Assembly: GCF_030252185.1 (NCBI RefSeq)
Contig: NZ_CP126970.1
Coordinates: forward strand, 2,790,001 to 2,854,000
DNA: 64,000 bases
Direction: 5' to 3'
DNA from: Corynebacterium suedekumii
Lineage (GTDB): Bacteria; Actinomycetota; Actinomycetes; Mycobacteriales; Mycobacteriaceae
Part shown: positions 1 to 7,974 of the stretch, one piece after another
Position numbering within the stretch: position 1 is the stretch's first letter
How the letters are laid out: each line of letters opens with the position of its first letter
The notes under the pieces: model-generated
Told to the model about the DNA's origin: nothing
Database searches by the model: none
Seen by the model: only the letters and a program-made list of their open reading frames with translations
Position numbers and translations under genes: made by a program

Positions 1-4
1 ATGG

Positions 5-511
5 CTAGAAGAGGAACGCCAGGATCGCGACGACGGACATGAGGATCAGGGTGGCGATCAGGGCCGTGCTGCCCTTGGTCAGCCGAGCCTCGAGGATGAG
101 GCGGGCGAACCAGCTCAGGGCGGCGACCTCCTCGACGGGGAGGGCGACGCCGTCCTCGAACTCGAGGATCGCCGTGCGGACGCCGTTGTCGCCGCCGGAG
201 AACTGGGCGATCTTGGTGCCGTCGGCGTCGTCGATGATCCAGTTGTTGCTGGATTCGTTGACGAGGGTGAACGTCCGCCCCGCGAGGTCGACGGTGATTG
301 TCTTGTCCTTGCGGAGGTCGCCGTCGGCGCGGAAGACGCGGCCGTCGGCAAGCGAGGCGTGTGCGCCGGTGTCCTCGTGGTGCGCGAGTGCCCAGGTGGA
401 GCCGTTGACGGCGGCGGTCTCGTCGGTGAAGCGGCCGAGTTCCTGCGGCCCGGCCTCAGCGAGGAGGACGGGGGCGTCGCGGTCGGTGCGGTCCCAGCTG
501 GTGTACTTCAT
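5..511 (-). CDS. hypothetical protein with C-terminal membrane anchor
   Basis: 168 aa. I do not recognise a named family. The first ~140 residues are soluble and rich in short beta-type stretches (for example TITVDLAGRTFTLV and NWIIDDADGTKIAQF), resembling a small beta-rich sensor-like fold. The last ~20 residues (ALIATLILMSVVAILAFLF) form one hydrophobic helix at the extreme C-terminus, so the protein is probably tail-anchored with its bulk in the cytoplasm. The ATG at 511 lies 3 nt past the glyS stop, so it is translated as the downstream partner of glyS. The longer open frame upstream is only the shadow of glyS (Arg/Pro/His-rich), which decides the start. Function unknown. Confidence 0.75.
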   Translation of the reverse strand: MKYTSWDRTDRDAPVLLAEAGPQELGRFTDETAAVNGSTWALAHHEDTGAHASLADGRVFRADGDLRKDKTITVDLAGRTFTLVNESSNNWIIDDADGTKIAQFSGGDNGVRTAILEFEDGVALPVEEVAALSWFARLILEARLTKGSTALIATLILMSVVAILAFLF

Positions 512-513
512 GC

Positions 514-1893
514 TCAGCAACCGACGAGGCGGGTGGCCAGGTAGTCCTGCAGGTCCTCGAGCTTGATGCGCTCCTGGGCCATGGTGTCGCGCTCGCGGAC
601 GGTGACGGCGCCGTCCTCGAGGGTGTCGAAGTCGACGGTGACGCAGAACGGGGTGCCGATCTCGTCCTGGCGGCGGTAGCGGCGACCGATCGCGCCGGAG
701 GTGTCGTAGTCGACGTTCCACAGGCCGCGCAGCTGCGCCGCGATCTCCTGCGCCTTCTCGGTCAGCGGCTCCTTCTTGGACAGCGGCAGCACCGCGACCT
801 TCACCGGGGCGAGGCGGTAGTCCAGCTTGAGCACGACACGCTTATCGACGCCGCCCTTGGCGTTCGGCGCCTCATCCTCATGGTAGGCGTCACACAGGAA
901 CGCCATCATGGCGCGGCCGAGACCGGCGGCCGGCTCGATGACGTAGGGGATCCACCGCTCGTTGGTCTCCTGGTCGAAGTAGGACAGGTCCTCGCCGGAG
1001 CCCTCGGAGTGGACACGGAGATCGTAGTCGGTGCGGTTGGCCACGCCCTCGAGCTCGCCCCACTTCGAGCCGGCGAAGTGGTAGGCGTACTCGACGTCGA
1101 CGGTGCGCTTGGAGTAGTGGGACAGCTTTTCCTGCGGGTGCTCGTAGAGGCGCAGGTTGTCCGGGTTGATGCCCAGGTCGATGTACCACTGGTAGCGGTC
1201 GTCGATCCACTTCTGGTGCCATTCCTCGTCCTCGCCCGGCTTGACGAAGAACTCCATCTCCATCTGCTCGAACTCGCGGGTGCGGAAGATGAAGTTGCCG
1301 GGGGTGATCTCGTTGCGGAAGGACTTGCCGATGTTGGCGATGCCGAACGGGGGCTTCATCCGCGCGGAAGTCATGACGTTCTTGAAGTTGACGAAGATGC
1401 CCTGCGCCGTCTCCGGGCGGAGGTAGTGCAGGCCCTCCTCGTCGTCGACGGGGCCGAGGAAGGTCTTGAGCAGACCGGAGAACGCCTTCGGCTCGGTCCA
1501 GTTGCCCGGCTGGCCGGTCTCCGGGTCGTTGATGTCGGCCAGGCCGTTGGCCGGCGGGTGGCCGTGCTTCTCCTCGTAGGCCTCGAGAAGGTGGTCGGCG
1601 CGGTACCGCTTGTGGGTGTGCAGCGACTCGACCAGCGGGTCCGTGAACACCTCGACATGGCCGGAGGAGACCCACACCTGGCGGGGCTGGATGATGGAGG
1701 TGTCCACACCGACGACGTCCGCGCGCGAGGTGACCATGTGACGCCACCACTGGCGCTTGATGTTCTCCTTGAGCTCCACGCCGAGCGGCCCGTAGTCCCA
1801 TGCGGACCGGGAACCGCCGTAGATCTCACCGGCCTGGTACACCAGACCACGACGCTTGCACAGGTTGACGACGGTATCGATGACGGACGCCAT
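514..1893 (-). CDS. glyS: glycine--tRNA ligase (dimeric, class II)
   Basis: 459 aa, the usual size for the single-chain alpha2 glycyl-tRNA synthetase of actinobacteria. It charges tRNA-Gly with glycine in the cytoplasm. Class II features are visible: N-terminal [21 protein letters not shown], motif 2 region [25 protein letters not shown], and motif 3 region [20 protein letters not shown] with the conserved Arg. A C-terminal anticodon-binding domain follows ([14 protein letters not shown], about residue 360 onward). The ATG at 1893 is preceded by a GGAG 11 nt upstream. It is followed immediately by the small tail-anchored protein gene. The divergent neighbours are the SmtB-type regulator and zur, as in mycobacteria and corynebacteria. 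Confidence 0.97.
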   Translation of the reverse strand: MASVIDTVVNLCKRRGLVYQAGEIYGGSRSAWDYGPLGVELKENIKRQWWRHMVTSRADVVGVDTSIIQPRQVWVSSGHVEVFTDPLVESLHTHKRYRADHLLEAYEEKHGHPPANGLADINDPETGQPGNWTEPKAFSGLLKTFLGPVDDEEGLHYLRPETAQGIFVNFKNVMTSARMKPPFGIANIGKSFRNEITPGNFIFRTREFEQMEMEFFVKPGEDEEWHQKWIDDRYQWYIDLGINPDNLRLYEHPQEKLSHYSKRTVDVEYAYHFAGSKWGELEGVANRTDYDLRVHSEGSGEDLSYFDQETNERWIPYVIEPAAGLGRAMMAFLCDAYHEDEAPNAKGGVDKRVVLKLDYRLAPVKVAVLPLSKKEPLTEKAQEIAAQLRGLWNVDYDTSGAIGRRYRRQDEIGTPFCVTVDFDTLEDGAVTVRERDTMAQERIKLEDLQDYLATRLVGC

Positions 1894-2153
1894 GGGGCTT
1901 CATACTCCTCTGGTGGGGATAGATTCATCACGAGTGTAGCCGCCCCTCGCAGGCGGCAGGACACCGGGCATGAGGCGGCCACCCCTCGGTTGGGTGGCCC
2001 TATTGTCCGTGGGCGGGGGTCAAACGTCTAGAATTATGGTCATAGTCCGTATACTTTGACGGAACCTGGCAGTCAATTTCCGATGTTCCCAGCACAACCG
2101 ATAAAATGACTGCTGATCGGACGCCGATACCAACCCGCCCGGAATGAGTCGAC

Positions 2154-2618
2154 ATGGAACAGTTTTCTACTACTGACATCGAGGCAGCTGACAGCATCAT
2201 CAGCGCCCTCGATTCCCGTCTGCGCGTCCTCATCATCCTCAAGCTGGCCAAGCGAGACCACTTCGTCCACGAACTCGTCTCCAGCCTGGAGAAGTCCCAG
2301 CCGCTGATCAGCCAGCACCTGCGCGTGCTCAAGCGCTCCGGCATCGTCGACTCGGAACGCCGCGGCCGCGAGGTGGTCTACCGCCTCGCCCAGGAGGGCG
2401 CCGCCGACCTCATCGCCGCCGCCGTGGCCCTGGGCCGGACCATCGTCCGCGAGGGTGAGGGCGCCGACGTCATCTCCCTCGACCGGGGCAAGGGCACCCG
2501 TGCGATGGACGAGGGTGGCCAGCTCGCCCACGCGCCCGCCGCCATCTCCCAGGACGTCGTCTCCGACACCGTCCCGGACCCCTCCCCCACCCCGCCGCTG
2601 CCGAGGTCGTTCACCTGA
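2154..2618 (+). CDS. ArsR/SmtB-family metal-sensing repressor
   Basis: 154 aa. An ArsR-type winged helix-turn-helix is visible over residues ~12-80. It includes the recognition helix SQPLISQHLRVLKRSGIV and the wing ERRGREVVYRLA. The C-terminal ~55 residues are a Pro/Ala-rich extension without recognisable structure. By position, directly upstream of zur and divergent from glyS, it matches the SmtB-FurB pair of Mycobacterium tuberculosis and the znr-zur pair of C. glutamicum, where the repressor responds to zinc and controls the zur operon. Metal ligands of the classic SmtB alpha5 site are not obvious, so the sensing site is unclear. Start ATG 2154 was chosen because the HTH begins shortly after it; only a weak purine stretch precedes it. 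Confidence 0.9.
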   Translation: MEQFSTTDIEAADSIISALDSRLRVLIILKLAKRDHFVHELVSSLEKSQPLISQHLRVLKRSGIVDSERRGREVVYRLAQEGAADLIAAAVALGRTIVREGEGADVISLDRGKGTRAMDEGGQLAHAPAAISQDVVSDTVPDPSPTPPLPRSFT

Positions 2619-2630
2619 TCCCGATTGGTG

Positions 2631-2643
2631 GATAATGGGGACA
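2631..2643 (+). promoter_or_regulatory. candidate leaderless promoter of zur (-10 box)
   Basis: GATAAT at 2631-2636, one mismatch from TATAAT and preceded by TGGTG, ends 6 nt before the zur ATG at 2643. That spacing would put transcription initiation on the A of the start codon. It lies in the 24-nt gap between the ArsR stop and zur, so zur could be made from its own leaderless transcript as well as by read-through. Inference from sequence only. Confidence 0.4.
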
Positions 2644-3074
2644 TGTCTCCCCTGCCGTCAGCCACCCCGAAGCTCGGCGCCCGCAACACCCGCCAGCGCG
2701 CCGCCGTGATCACCGTCCTCTCCGAGATCGACACCTTCGCCTCCGCCAAGGAGATCCACCGCGAGCTCGAGGATCGCGAGCTCAAGGTCGGCCTCACCAC
2801 CGTCTACCGCACGTTGCAGTCGCTTGCCGACATCGCCGCCGTCGACGTCCTGCACATGTCCTCCGGCGAGACCCTCTACCGCCAGTGCGTCTCCGAGAGC
2901 CACCACCATCACCTCGTGTGCACCAACTGCGGGCGCACCGAGGAGATCGACGGCGGACCGGTGGAGAACTGGGCCCGCTCCGTGGCCAAAGAATTCGACT
3001 TCGAGGTCACCGGCCACGACGCCGAGATCTACGGCCTGTGCGCCGAGTGCCGGGCGGCCAGGCAGCAGGATTAG
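2643..3074 (+). CDS. zur: Fur-family zinc uptake regulator Zur (FurB)
   Basis: 143 aa from ATG 2643. TTG 2625 and GTG 2628 in the same frame would add six non-conserved residues. Fur architecture is visible: an N-terminal winged helix (TRQRAAVITVLSEID, then VGLTTVYRTLQSLADI), then a metal-binding dimerisation domain with the His run SHHHHLVCTNC and a second Cys pair LCAEC near the C-terminus. The two CxxC pairs form the structural zinc site typical of FurB. It represses zinc-uptake genes when zinc is sufficient. It lies 24 nt downstream of the ArsR repressor gene. Its stop overlaps the stop of the convergent VIT-family gene by 4 nt. Confidence 0.93.
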   Translation: MSPLPSATPKLGARNTRQRAAVITVLSEIDTFASAKEIHRELEDRELKVGLTTVYRTLQSLADIAAVDVLHMSSGETLYRQCVSESHHHHLVCTNCGRTEEIDGGPVENWARSVAKEFDFEVTGHDAEIYGLCAECRAARQQD

Positions 3075-4186
3075 CCGATCACGGTGCCGAACGCCAGGCC
3101 CAGCACGTAGGTCACACCCGCGGCGCCGAGGCCGATGGCCAGCTGGCGCAGCGCCCGGACCAGGGGTGCCTTGCCGGAGAGCACGCCGACGATGCCGCCG
3201 GTGAACAGCAGGGCGCAGGACACGAGGACGACGGCGATGACCGCGCCGAGGACCGGGGAGGCCCCGAAGAGGAACGGGATGATCGGGATGAAGGCACCGC
3301 CGGCGAAGAAGAGGAAGCTCGAGCCGGCCGCGGTCCACGCCGATCCGACGACCTCGCTGGCGTTGGCGTGCTGCTCGACGCCCTCGGGGTGGTCCTCCCG
3401 GTCGAGGCCGATGGCCTGTTCGAAGGCCATGCGGGAGAACTCGGAACGGGCCTTCTCGGCGGCGTCCTTCTCGCTGAGCCCGCGGGCGCGGTAGACCAGG
3501 GCCAGCTCGTTGGCGTTGACGTCGAGCTGTGGGAGCAGGGTGTGGGCCTGGGGGTTGGGGGTGGAGGCGTCGAGAAGCTCGCCCTGGGAGCGGACCGAGA
3601 CCCACTCGCCGGCGGCCATCGACAGTGCGCCGGCGAGCAGGCCGGAGATGCCGGTCAGCAGGATGAGGCTGGAGCTGACGCCGGAGCCCATGATGCCGAC
3701 GACCAGCGCCAGGTTGGACACCAGCCCGTCGTTGGCGCCGAAGACGGCCGCGCGGAAACCGCCGGACATCTTCTCCCGGCTGCGGGTGGCCAGGCCGCGG
3801 ACGACCTCGGCGTGGATGCGCTCGTCGGCGGCGATCTGGTCGGGGGCGTCATCGTCCTGGATGTAGGGGCTGCGCGACTCGGCGGTCTGCATCAGCGCGA
3901 GGGTGAACACCGAGCCGAAACGTTTGGCCAGCAGACCCATGAAACGGGTCCCCAGGTCGGGCTGGCGGGGGAAGCCGACGTACTCGCCGAGCTTGTCACG
4001 CCAGAACGCCTCGTGGCGGGCCTCGGACTCCGCGAGTGCCAGGAGGATCTCGCGTTCCTCGCCGGTGCGCTTGCGGGCGAGTTCGCGGTAGACGGCGGCC
4101 TCGGCGCGCTCGTTGGCCAGGTAGCGGCGCCACCGGTTGATCTGGGCGCGCGTCGGCTGCGACGTGAGCGTCTGATCATCCACCAT
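3071..4186 (-). CDS. VIT1/CCC1-family metal transporter with N-terminal ferritin-like domain
   Basis: 371 aa. Residues ~15-145 are a ferritin/rubrerythrin-like four-helix part with regularly spaced Glu/His (RYLANERAEAAVYREL, SESEARHEAFW, ADERIHAEVV). Residues ~150-371 are the VIT1/CCC1 membrane domain with about five hydrophobic helices and the motif AGALSMAAGEWVSVRSQ. The family moves Fe2+ or Mn2+ out of the cytoplasm, and the ferritin-like part probably binds iron or senses oxidation. The start ATG is preceded by GGGGGAG at 6 nt. Its 3' end overlaps the zur stop, so the two transcripts are antisense at their ends. The transported metal is not shown by the sequence. Confidence 0.88.
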   Translation of the reverse strand: MVDDQTLTSQPTRAQINRWRRYLANERAEAAVYRELARKRTGEEREILLALAESEARHEAFWRDKLGEYVGFPRQPDLGTRFMGLLAKRFGSVFTLALMQTAESRSPYIQDDDAPDQIAADERIHAEVVRGLATRSREKMSGGFRAAVFGANDGLVSNLALVVGIMGSGVSSSLILLTGISGLLAGALSMAAGEWVSVRSQGELLDASTPNPQAHTLLPQLDVNANELALVYRARGLSEKDAAEKARSEFSRMAFEQAIGLDREDHPEGVEQHANASEVVGSAWTAAGSSFLFFAGGAFIPIIPFLFGASPVLGAVIAVVLVSCALLFTGGIVGVLSGKAPLVRALRQLAIGLGAAGVTYVLGLAFGTVIG

Positions 4187-4198
4187 GCCGGTCTCCCC

Positions 4199-4942
4199 CT
4201 ACTTCGTGCCGCCGAAACGACGGTCACGGGAAGCATACTCCTCCACGGCCGCGAACAGGTCCTGGGCGGTGAAGTCCGGGAAGAGTTTGTCCTGGTAGAC
4301 CAGCTCCGCGTAGGCCGACTGCCAGATGAGGAAGTTGGAGGTGCGCTTCTCACCGGAGGGGCGCAGGAACAGATCCACGTCCGGCATGTCCGGCTCGTCG
4401 AGCCACTGCGGGAAGGTCTTCTCGGTGATCTGCTCCGGGCGCAGCTCGCCGGCGGCGGCGAGGCGGGCGATCTCACGGGCGGCGTCGACGATCTCGGCGC
4501 GGCCCCCGTAGTTGACGCACATGGCCAGCGTCAGTTTGTCGTTGTCCTTCGTCTGCTCCTCGGCGACCTCGAACTCCCGGATGACCGAGCGCCACAGCCG
4601 GGGGCGGCGACCGACCCAGCGGACGCGCACGCCCTTGGCGTCGAGCTCGTCGCGCTGGCGGCGCAGGACGTCGCGGTTGAAGCCCATGAGGAAGCGGACC
4701 TCCTCGGCGGAGCGGCGCCAGTTCTCCGTGGAGAAGGCGAAGGCGGAGAGATAGGGCACGCCCATGGCCAGGCAGGCGTCGACGACGTCCATGAGGACGG
4801 CCTCGCCGCGCTTGTGGCCCTCGGTGCGCTTGAGTCCCCGCTGCTGGGCCCACCGGCCGTTACCGTCCATCACCAGGGCGATGTGGCGGGGCAGGATCTC
4901 GGCGGGGATGGCGGGAGGAGTCAGGTCAGTCACTCGTCCCAT
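4199..4942 (-). CDS. uppS: isoprenyl transferase (decaprenyl/undecaprenyl diphosphate synthase)
   Basis: 247 aa, a cis-prenyltransferase of standard length. It makes the long-chain polyprenyl diphosphate carrier for peptidoglycan, arabinogalactan and lipoglycan synthesis, at the inner face of the membrane. Diagnostic motifs: [13 protein letters not shown] (catalytic Asp and phosphate-binding loop, ~residues 20-32), [12 protein letters not shown], and [23 protein letters not shown] near the C-terminus. It sits directly downstream of recO (15 nt), in the conserved era-recO-uppS order. In this lineage the product is expected to be decaprenyl diphosphate, by analogy to Rv2361c of M. tuberculosis. 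Confidence 0.95.
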   Translation of the reverse strand: MGRVTDLTPPAIPAEILPRHIALVMDGNGRWAQQRGLKRTEGHKRGEAVLMDVVDACLAMGVPYLSAFAFSTENWRRSAEEVRFLMGFNRDVLRRQRDELDAKGVRVRWVGRRPRLWRSVIREFEVAEEQTKDNDKLTLAMCVNYGGRAEIVDAAREIARLAAAGELRPEQITEKTFPQWLDEPDMPDVDLFLRPSGEKRTSNFLIWQSAYAELVYQDKLFPDFTAQDLFAAVEEYASRDRRFGGTK

Positions 4943-4957
4943 TCTGCCACCCGGGGT

Positions 4958-5707
4958 CTAGAACTGGTCCATCACGGTCAGACTCGTCACCTTCTGCTCC
5001 AGGTGCCACTGGAGGTGGGCGCGGGTGAGGCGGTGGGCGACGGCGAGGAGGTGTCCACCGTCGGGGGACGCGGCCGTCGATAAGACTGCGGGCCAGTGGG
5101 AATGGGCGAGCAGCCACATGAGATGCAACGCCTCCTCCGGCACCTCCGCGGAGCCCGAGGGGCGGCAGTTGACGCAGGCGGCGCCGCCGACGGCCGGGTG
5201 GAACGCGTGGTGCGGGCCGGGCGCGCCGCACTGGGCGCAGTCGAACAGGCTGGGGGCCCAGCCGGCGTGGCCCATCGCCTGCAGCAGGAAGGAGTCGAGC
5301 ACCAGGGTGGGGTGATCCGACTCCTGCATGCGGGCCAGGGTCTCGGTGAGGTGGTCGAACAGCCAGGGATCCTCATCGCCGTCCGTGGCGGCCAGGCGCT
5401 CGGCGCATTCCAGGGCGGCGCAGGCGGCGGTGTAGCGCTCGTAATCGTCGATGATGCCGGAGCCGTAGTAGGCCACCGTGTCCGCGCCCGTGATCGACTC
5501 GAGGTTGCGGCCCGGGTAGAGCTGGACGTCGATGTCCACGAAATGCTGCAGCCGGGACCCGAAACGGGACTTCGACCGCCGCACCCCCTTGGCCACCCCG
5601 CGGCGCAGGCCGTGATTCCGGGTGAGCAGCACGATGATGCGGTCGGCCTCGCCGAAGTCGTAGGTGCGCACCACCAGGGCGCGGTCGCGGTAGGACTCCC
5701 TCCGCAT
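4958..5707 (-). CDS. recO: DNA repair protein RecO
   Basis: 249 aa. RecO mediates RecA loading in the RecFOR recombination pathway. The N-terminal OB-fold starts YRDRALVVRTYDFGEADRIIVLLT. The zinc-finger cysteines appear later as DCAQCGAPGP and CVNCRPSG. Length and start (ATG 5707) fit the family. The gene follows era by 9 nt and precedes uppS, all on the minus strand, so the three are probably co-transcribed. Confidence 0.94.
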   Translation of the reverse strand: MRRESYRDRALVVRTYDFGEADRIIVLLTRNHGLRRGVAKGVRRSKSRFGSRLQHFVDIDVQLYPGRNLESITGADTVAYYGSGIIDDYERYTAACAALECAERLAATDGDEDPWLFDHLTETLARMQESDHPTLVLDSFLLQAMGHAGWAPSLFDCAQCGAPGPHHAFHPAVGGAACVNCRPSGSAEVPEEALHLMWLLAHSHWPAVLSTAASPDGGHLLAVAHRLTRAHLQWHLEQKVTSLTVMDQF

Positions 5708-5716
5708 CGGATGCCC

Positions 5717-6637
5717 CTAGAACCCGAGGCGGCCCAGGGACTTCGGGTCCGACTGCCAGTTCTTCAGCACCTTGATCCGCAGATCCAGGAACACGTTGTG
5801 GCCCAGGAGTCTGATGATCTCCTGGCGGGAATTGTGGATGATCCGACCCCAGCGGCGACCGTCCTTACCCTGGATGATCGCCTTCTGCCCCTCGCGCTCC
5901 AGGTAGAGGATCGCGTGGATGTTGAGCACGTCCGGGCGGTCCTCGTTCGGGAGCATCTCGTCGATGCCCACGGCCACCGAGTGCGGCAGCTCGTCCTTCA
6001 GGCCCGACAGCGCGGCCTCCCGGATGAGCTCCGCGATCCGGGTCTCCGTGTCATCGTCGGTGACATGGTCATCCGGGTACAGCTTCGGCCCCTCCGGCAG
6101 CAGACCCGCGATGACATCCGCCAGGACATCGACCTGCACCCCGTCCGTCGCGGAGACCGGCACGACCTCCGAGTTGCCGCCCAACAGATCATGCAGCGCC
6201 ACCAGCTGCGCGCCGACCTGATCCTTGGACACCTTGTCCAGCTTGGTCACGATGCCGATGATCGGCGTGTTCGGCGCCACCATCCGCACATTCTCCAGAA
6301 TCCACCGGTCACCCGGGCCGATCTTCTCGTCCGCCGGGATGGTCAGACCGATGAGATCCACATCCGCGTAGGTCTCCTTGACCATCTCATTGAGACGCTC
6401 ACCCAGCAACGTCCGCGGCCGGTGCAGACCCGGCGTGTCCACCACGATGATCTGCGCATCCTCCCGGTGCACAATCCCGCGGATCGGATGACGCGTCGTC
6501 TCCGGCTGATTCGCCGTGATGGCGATCTTCTCCCCCACCAGGGCATTGGTGAGCGTCGACTTACCCGTGTTCGGGCGGCCGACGAAGCTGACGAAGCCGG
6601 AGCGGAAACCCTCCGGGGTGCTGCTGAAAACGCTGAT
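5717..6637 (-). CDS. era: GTPase Era, apparently initiated at an ATC codon
   Basis: 306 aa if it begins at ATC 6637-6635. Era binds the 3' end of 16S rRNA and is needed for 30S maturation. G1 is GRPNTGKST at ~residues 19-27, G3 DTPGLH, G4 TKLDK, and a KH domain is at the C-terminus (VFLDLRIKVLKNWQSDPKSL). No ATG, GTG or TTG lies in frame between the upstream TAG (6649-6647) and the GTG at 6538, and starting at that GTG would delete the P-loop. An AGGAG lies 6 nt before the ATC, and the product then begins (M)SVFSSTPEGFRSGF, as expected for the family. A substitution or sequencing error in a former ATG is the alternative. Conserved neighbours are recO and uppS. Confidence 0.85.
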   Translation of the reverse strand: MSVFSSTPEGFRSGFVSFVGRPNTGKSTLTNALVGEKIAITANQPETTRHPIRGIVHREDAQIIVVDTPGLHRPRTLLGERLNEMVKETYADVDLIGLTIPADEKIGPGDRWILENVRMVAPNTPIIGIVTKLDKVSKDQVGAQLVALHDLLGGNSEVVPVSATDGVQVDVLADVIAGLLPEGPKLYPDDHVTDDDTETRIAELIREAALSGLKDELPHSVAVGIDEMLPNEDRPDVLNIHAILYLEREGQKAIIQGKDGRRWGRIIHNSRQEIIRLLGHNVFLDLRIKVLKNWQSDPKSLGRLGF

Positions 6638-6642
6638 GTGAG

Positions 6643-6648
6643 ACTCCT
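6643..6648 (-). promoter_or_regulatory. Shine-Dalgarno deciding the era start
   Basis: On the minus strand, TAGGAG overlaps the in-frame TAG stop and sits 6 nt before the ATC at 6637. This spacing and strength argue that ribosomes initiate at ATC rather than at the GTG about 100 nt downstream, which has no comparable site. Confidence 0.55.
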
Positions 6649-6706
6649 AGGTCCGGTTGTGTCCGGGCGATCCTGGTGACGGGCCCGGGGTTGGTTTACA
6701 CCCTAC

Positions 6707-7900
6707 TCAGGCAGATCCGCATCGAGCACATCCTCGATCAGAATCGGCTACCTGGATCTTCTCCAGGGATACGTACCGCTGTCGTTGCGTAAAAGCAGAG
6801 CCCTTTCCGGTTCTGGAATTCGTCAGCGGAGCATTGAGGTTACGGGTTCTCCTGTCCCGAGGAGTGGTCAGCACGAAAACCTTGAAGCGCGCATTCTCAG
6901 AAGGTGCCGTGACTGACTCGGAACCCCCACCCGACACGTCGACGTTTCGTGTAGTCCACGGGAAATGTGCACCCGGCCCCAACGCCCATTCAATGAACCT
7001 GCCGATCTTCCCGTCGGTCCGGTCCTCCGACTGTTTCAGGCGGTCCGCATTTTCCTGATTCCATGCGACGTCATCCCGAATCGCAATGATCTGCGGAAAA
7101 GGCTGATGAATCTTCCGGTCCTCGTAAAAGCCGAGGTACTCAACGTCCCGGAAAAATCTTCCTGGCTGACACACATAGAATGCAGCGCCCAACGAATCTT
7201 CCGCTGCAGTTGCCTGATAAATGTCCCAGGCAATCCGTGCTGCTACCACCACCGCGTTGTTGTCGAGGTCAGGTCTCTCGCTGGCGACATCGCGCCATTT
7301 GCTGTTCTGGGAGATCCACGCCTCTGCTTCGGGATCTATGGCAGCAGCCAGGCGGAGAATCCTGTGTACCTCCTCGGCGAGCGGGACGTTGGCCAGGGAA
7401 TCGTGATGAGCGACGCGATTCCGCAGTTTGCGTATCGACTCGAGGCCGCTCACCACCTTTTGGCGCGTAGGGTAGTTCGCCTTGTCATAGCGGACGGCTT
7501 TATGGAGGCAGTGCTTCCAGAGTTCGCTGGCATCCGCCCCGAAAAAGCCCTTCCAAAAGCCGAAGGACAGTCCCGCAATGATCTGGTCGCGAGACAGCTT
7601 CTTTTCCCCATGAAGTCGCTCAACGACTGTGGTGATACTGTCGCGCCCCTTCTCTGAGAGAACCCCCGGCTGCAGGAACCAAGGGATGCCACGTTCGTCT
7701 TCCCGATAGTATTCCCTGAGTAGTTCATCGATTCTGTGCCGAAGCAGCACCTCGAAGTGGCCGATGACTGTCCACAGTTCAGCAGCCATTGAGTGGGACC
7801 ACCGGTAACGCTCGAGCGCTACTGTGACATCACCGTCGTCCGGCATGAAAGTTTGCAAACGACGTCGGGGAATCCACCCCGGAATATTGACCCCACCCAT
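6707..7900 (-). CDS. Abi-like (abortive infection type) HEPN-domain protein
   Basis: 397 aa. The N-terminal ~200 residues match the actinobacterial Abi-like pattern: LERYRWSHSMAAELWTVIGHFEVLLRHRIDELL, then WFLQPG, SFGFWKGFF, and the HEPN-type signature RKLRNRVAHHDS (R-x4-H) at ~residue 190. HEPN proteins of this kind are usually RNases and some act in phage defence. The C-terminal ~200 residues are not recognised. It is an accessory gene inserted between the conserved era and corC blocks, downstream of pdxY on the same strand. Base composition is less GC-biased than its neighbours, which suits transfer. No antitoxin partner is evident. Confidence 0.72.
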   Translation of the reverse strand: MGGVNIPGWIPRRRLQTFMPDDGDVTVALERYRWSHSMAAELWTVIGHFEVLLRHRIDELLREYYREDERGIPWFLQPGVLSEKGRDSITTVVERLHGEKKLSRDQIIAGLSFGFWKGFFGADASELWKHCLHKAVRYDKANYPTRQKVVSGLESIRKLRNRVAHHDSLANVPLAEEVHRILRLAAAIDPEAEAWISQNSKWRDVASERPDLDNNAVVVAARIAWDIYQATAAEDSLGAAFYVCQPGRFFRDVEYLGFYEDRKIHQPFPQIIAIRDDVAWNQENADRLKQSEDRTDGKIGRFIEWALGPGAHFPWTTRNVDVSGGGSESVTAPSENARFKVFVLTTPRDRRTRNLNAPLTNSRTGKGSAFTQRQRYVSLEKIQVADSDRGCARCGSA

Positions 7901-7912
7901 GCCTGCAGAGTA
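7901..7912 (-). promoter_or_regulatory. candidate leaderless promoter of the Abi-like gene
   Basis: Minus-strand TACTCT (7912-7907) preceded by TGG forms an extended -10 box (TGnTAnnnT) ending 6 nt before the ATG at 7900. That would start the transcript at the ATG. No Shine-Dalgarno is visible. Confidence 0.38.
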
Positions 7913-7927
7913 CCATCGGTGTCGAAC

Positions 7928-7964
7928 GCCCCCCGGAATTCCTCTCACCGATGCGCCGGGGGGC
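7928..7964 (-). terminator. probable terminator after pdxY
   Basis: A perfect 9-bp GC inverted repeat (GCCCCCCGG at 7928-7936, CCGGGGGGC at 7956-7964) with a 19-nt loop sits just downstream of the pdxY stop. The U-tract on either strand is poor, so it may act with Rho or only stabilise the RNA end. Confidence 0.45.
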
Positions 7965-7974
7965 TCTTGCATGC

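Noticed and set aside
1894..2153. A T-box or other riboswitch before glyS
   Set aside because: No T-box sequence (AGGGTGGnACCGCG-like) or specifier stem visible; only ordinary promoter-like sequence.
2885..5083. 732-codon open frame on the plus strand across zur, VIT and uppS
   Set aside because: Antisense shadow of well-supported genes; product is Gly/Val/Arg-rich with no domain signal, as expected at high GC.
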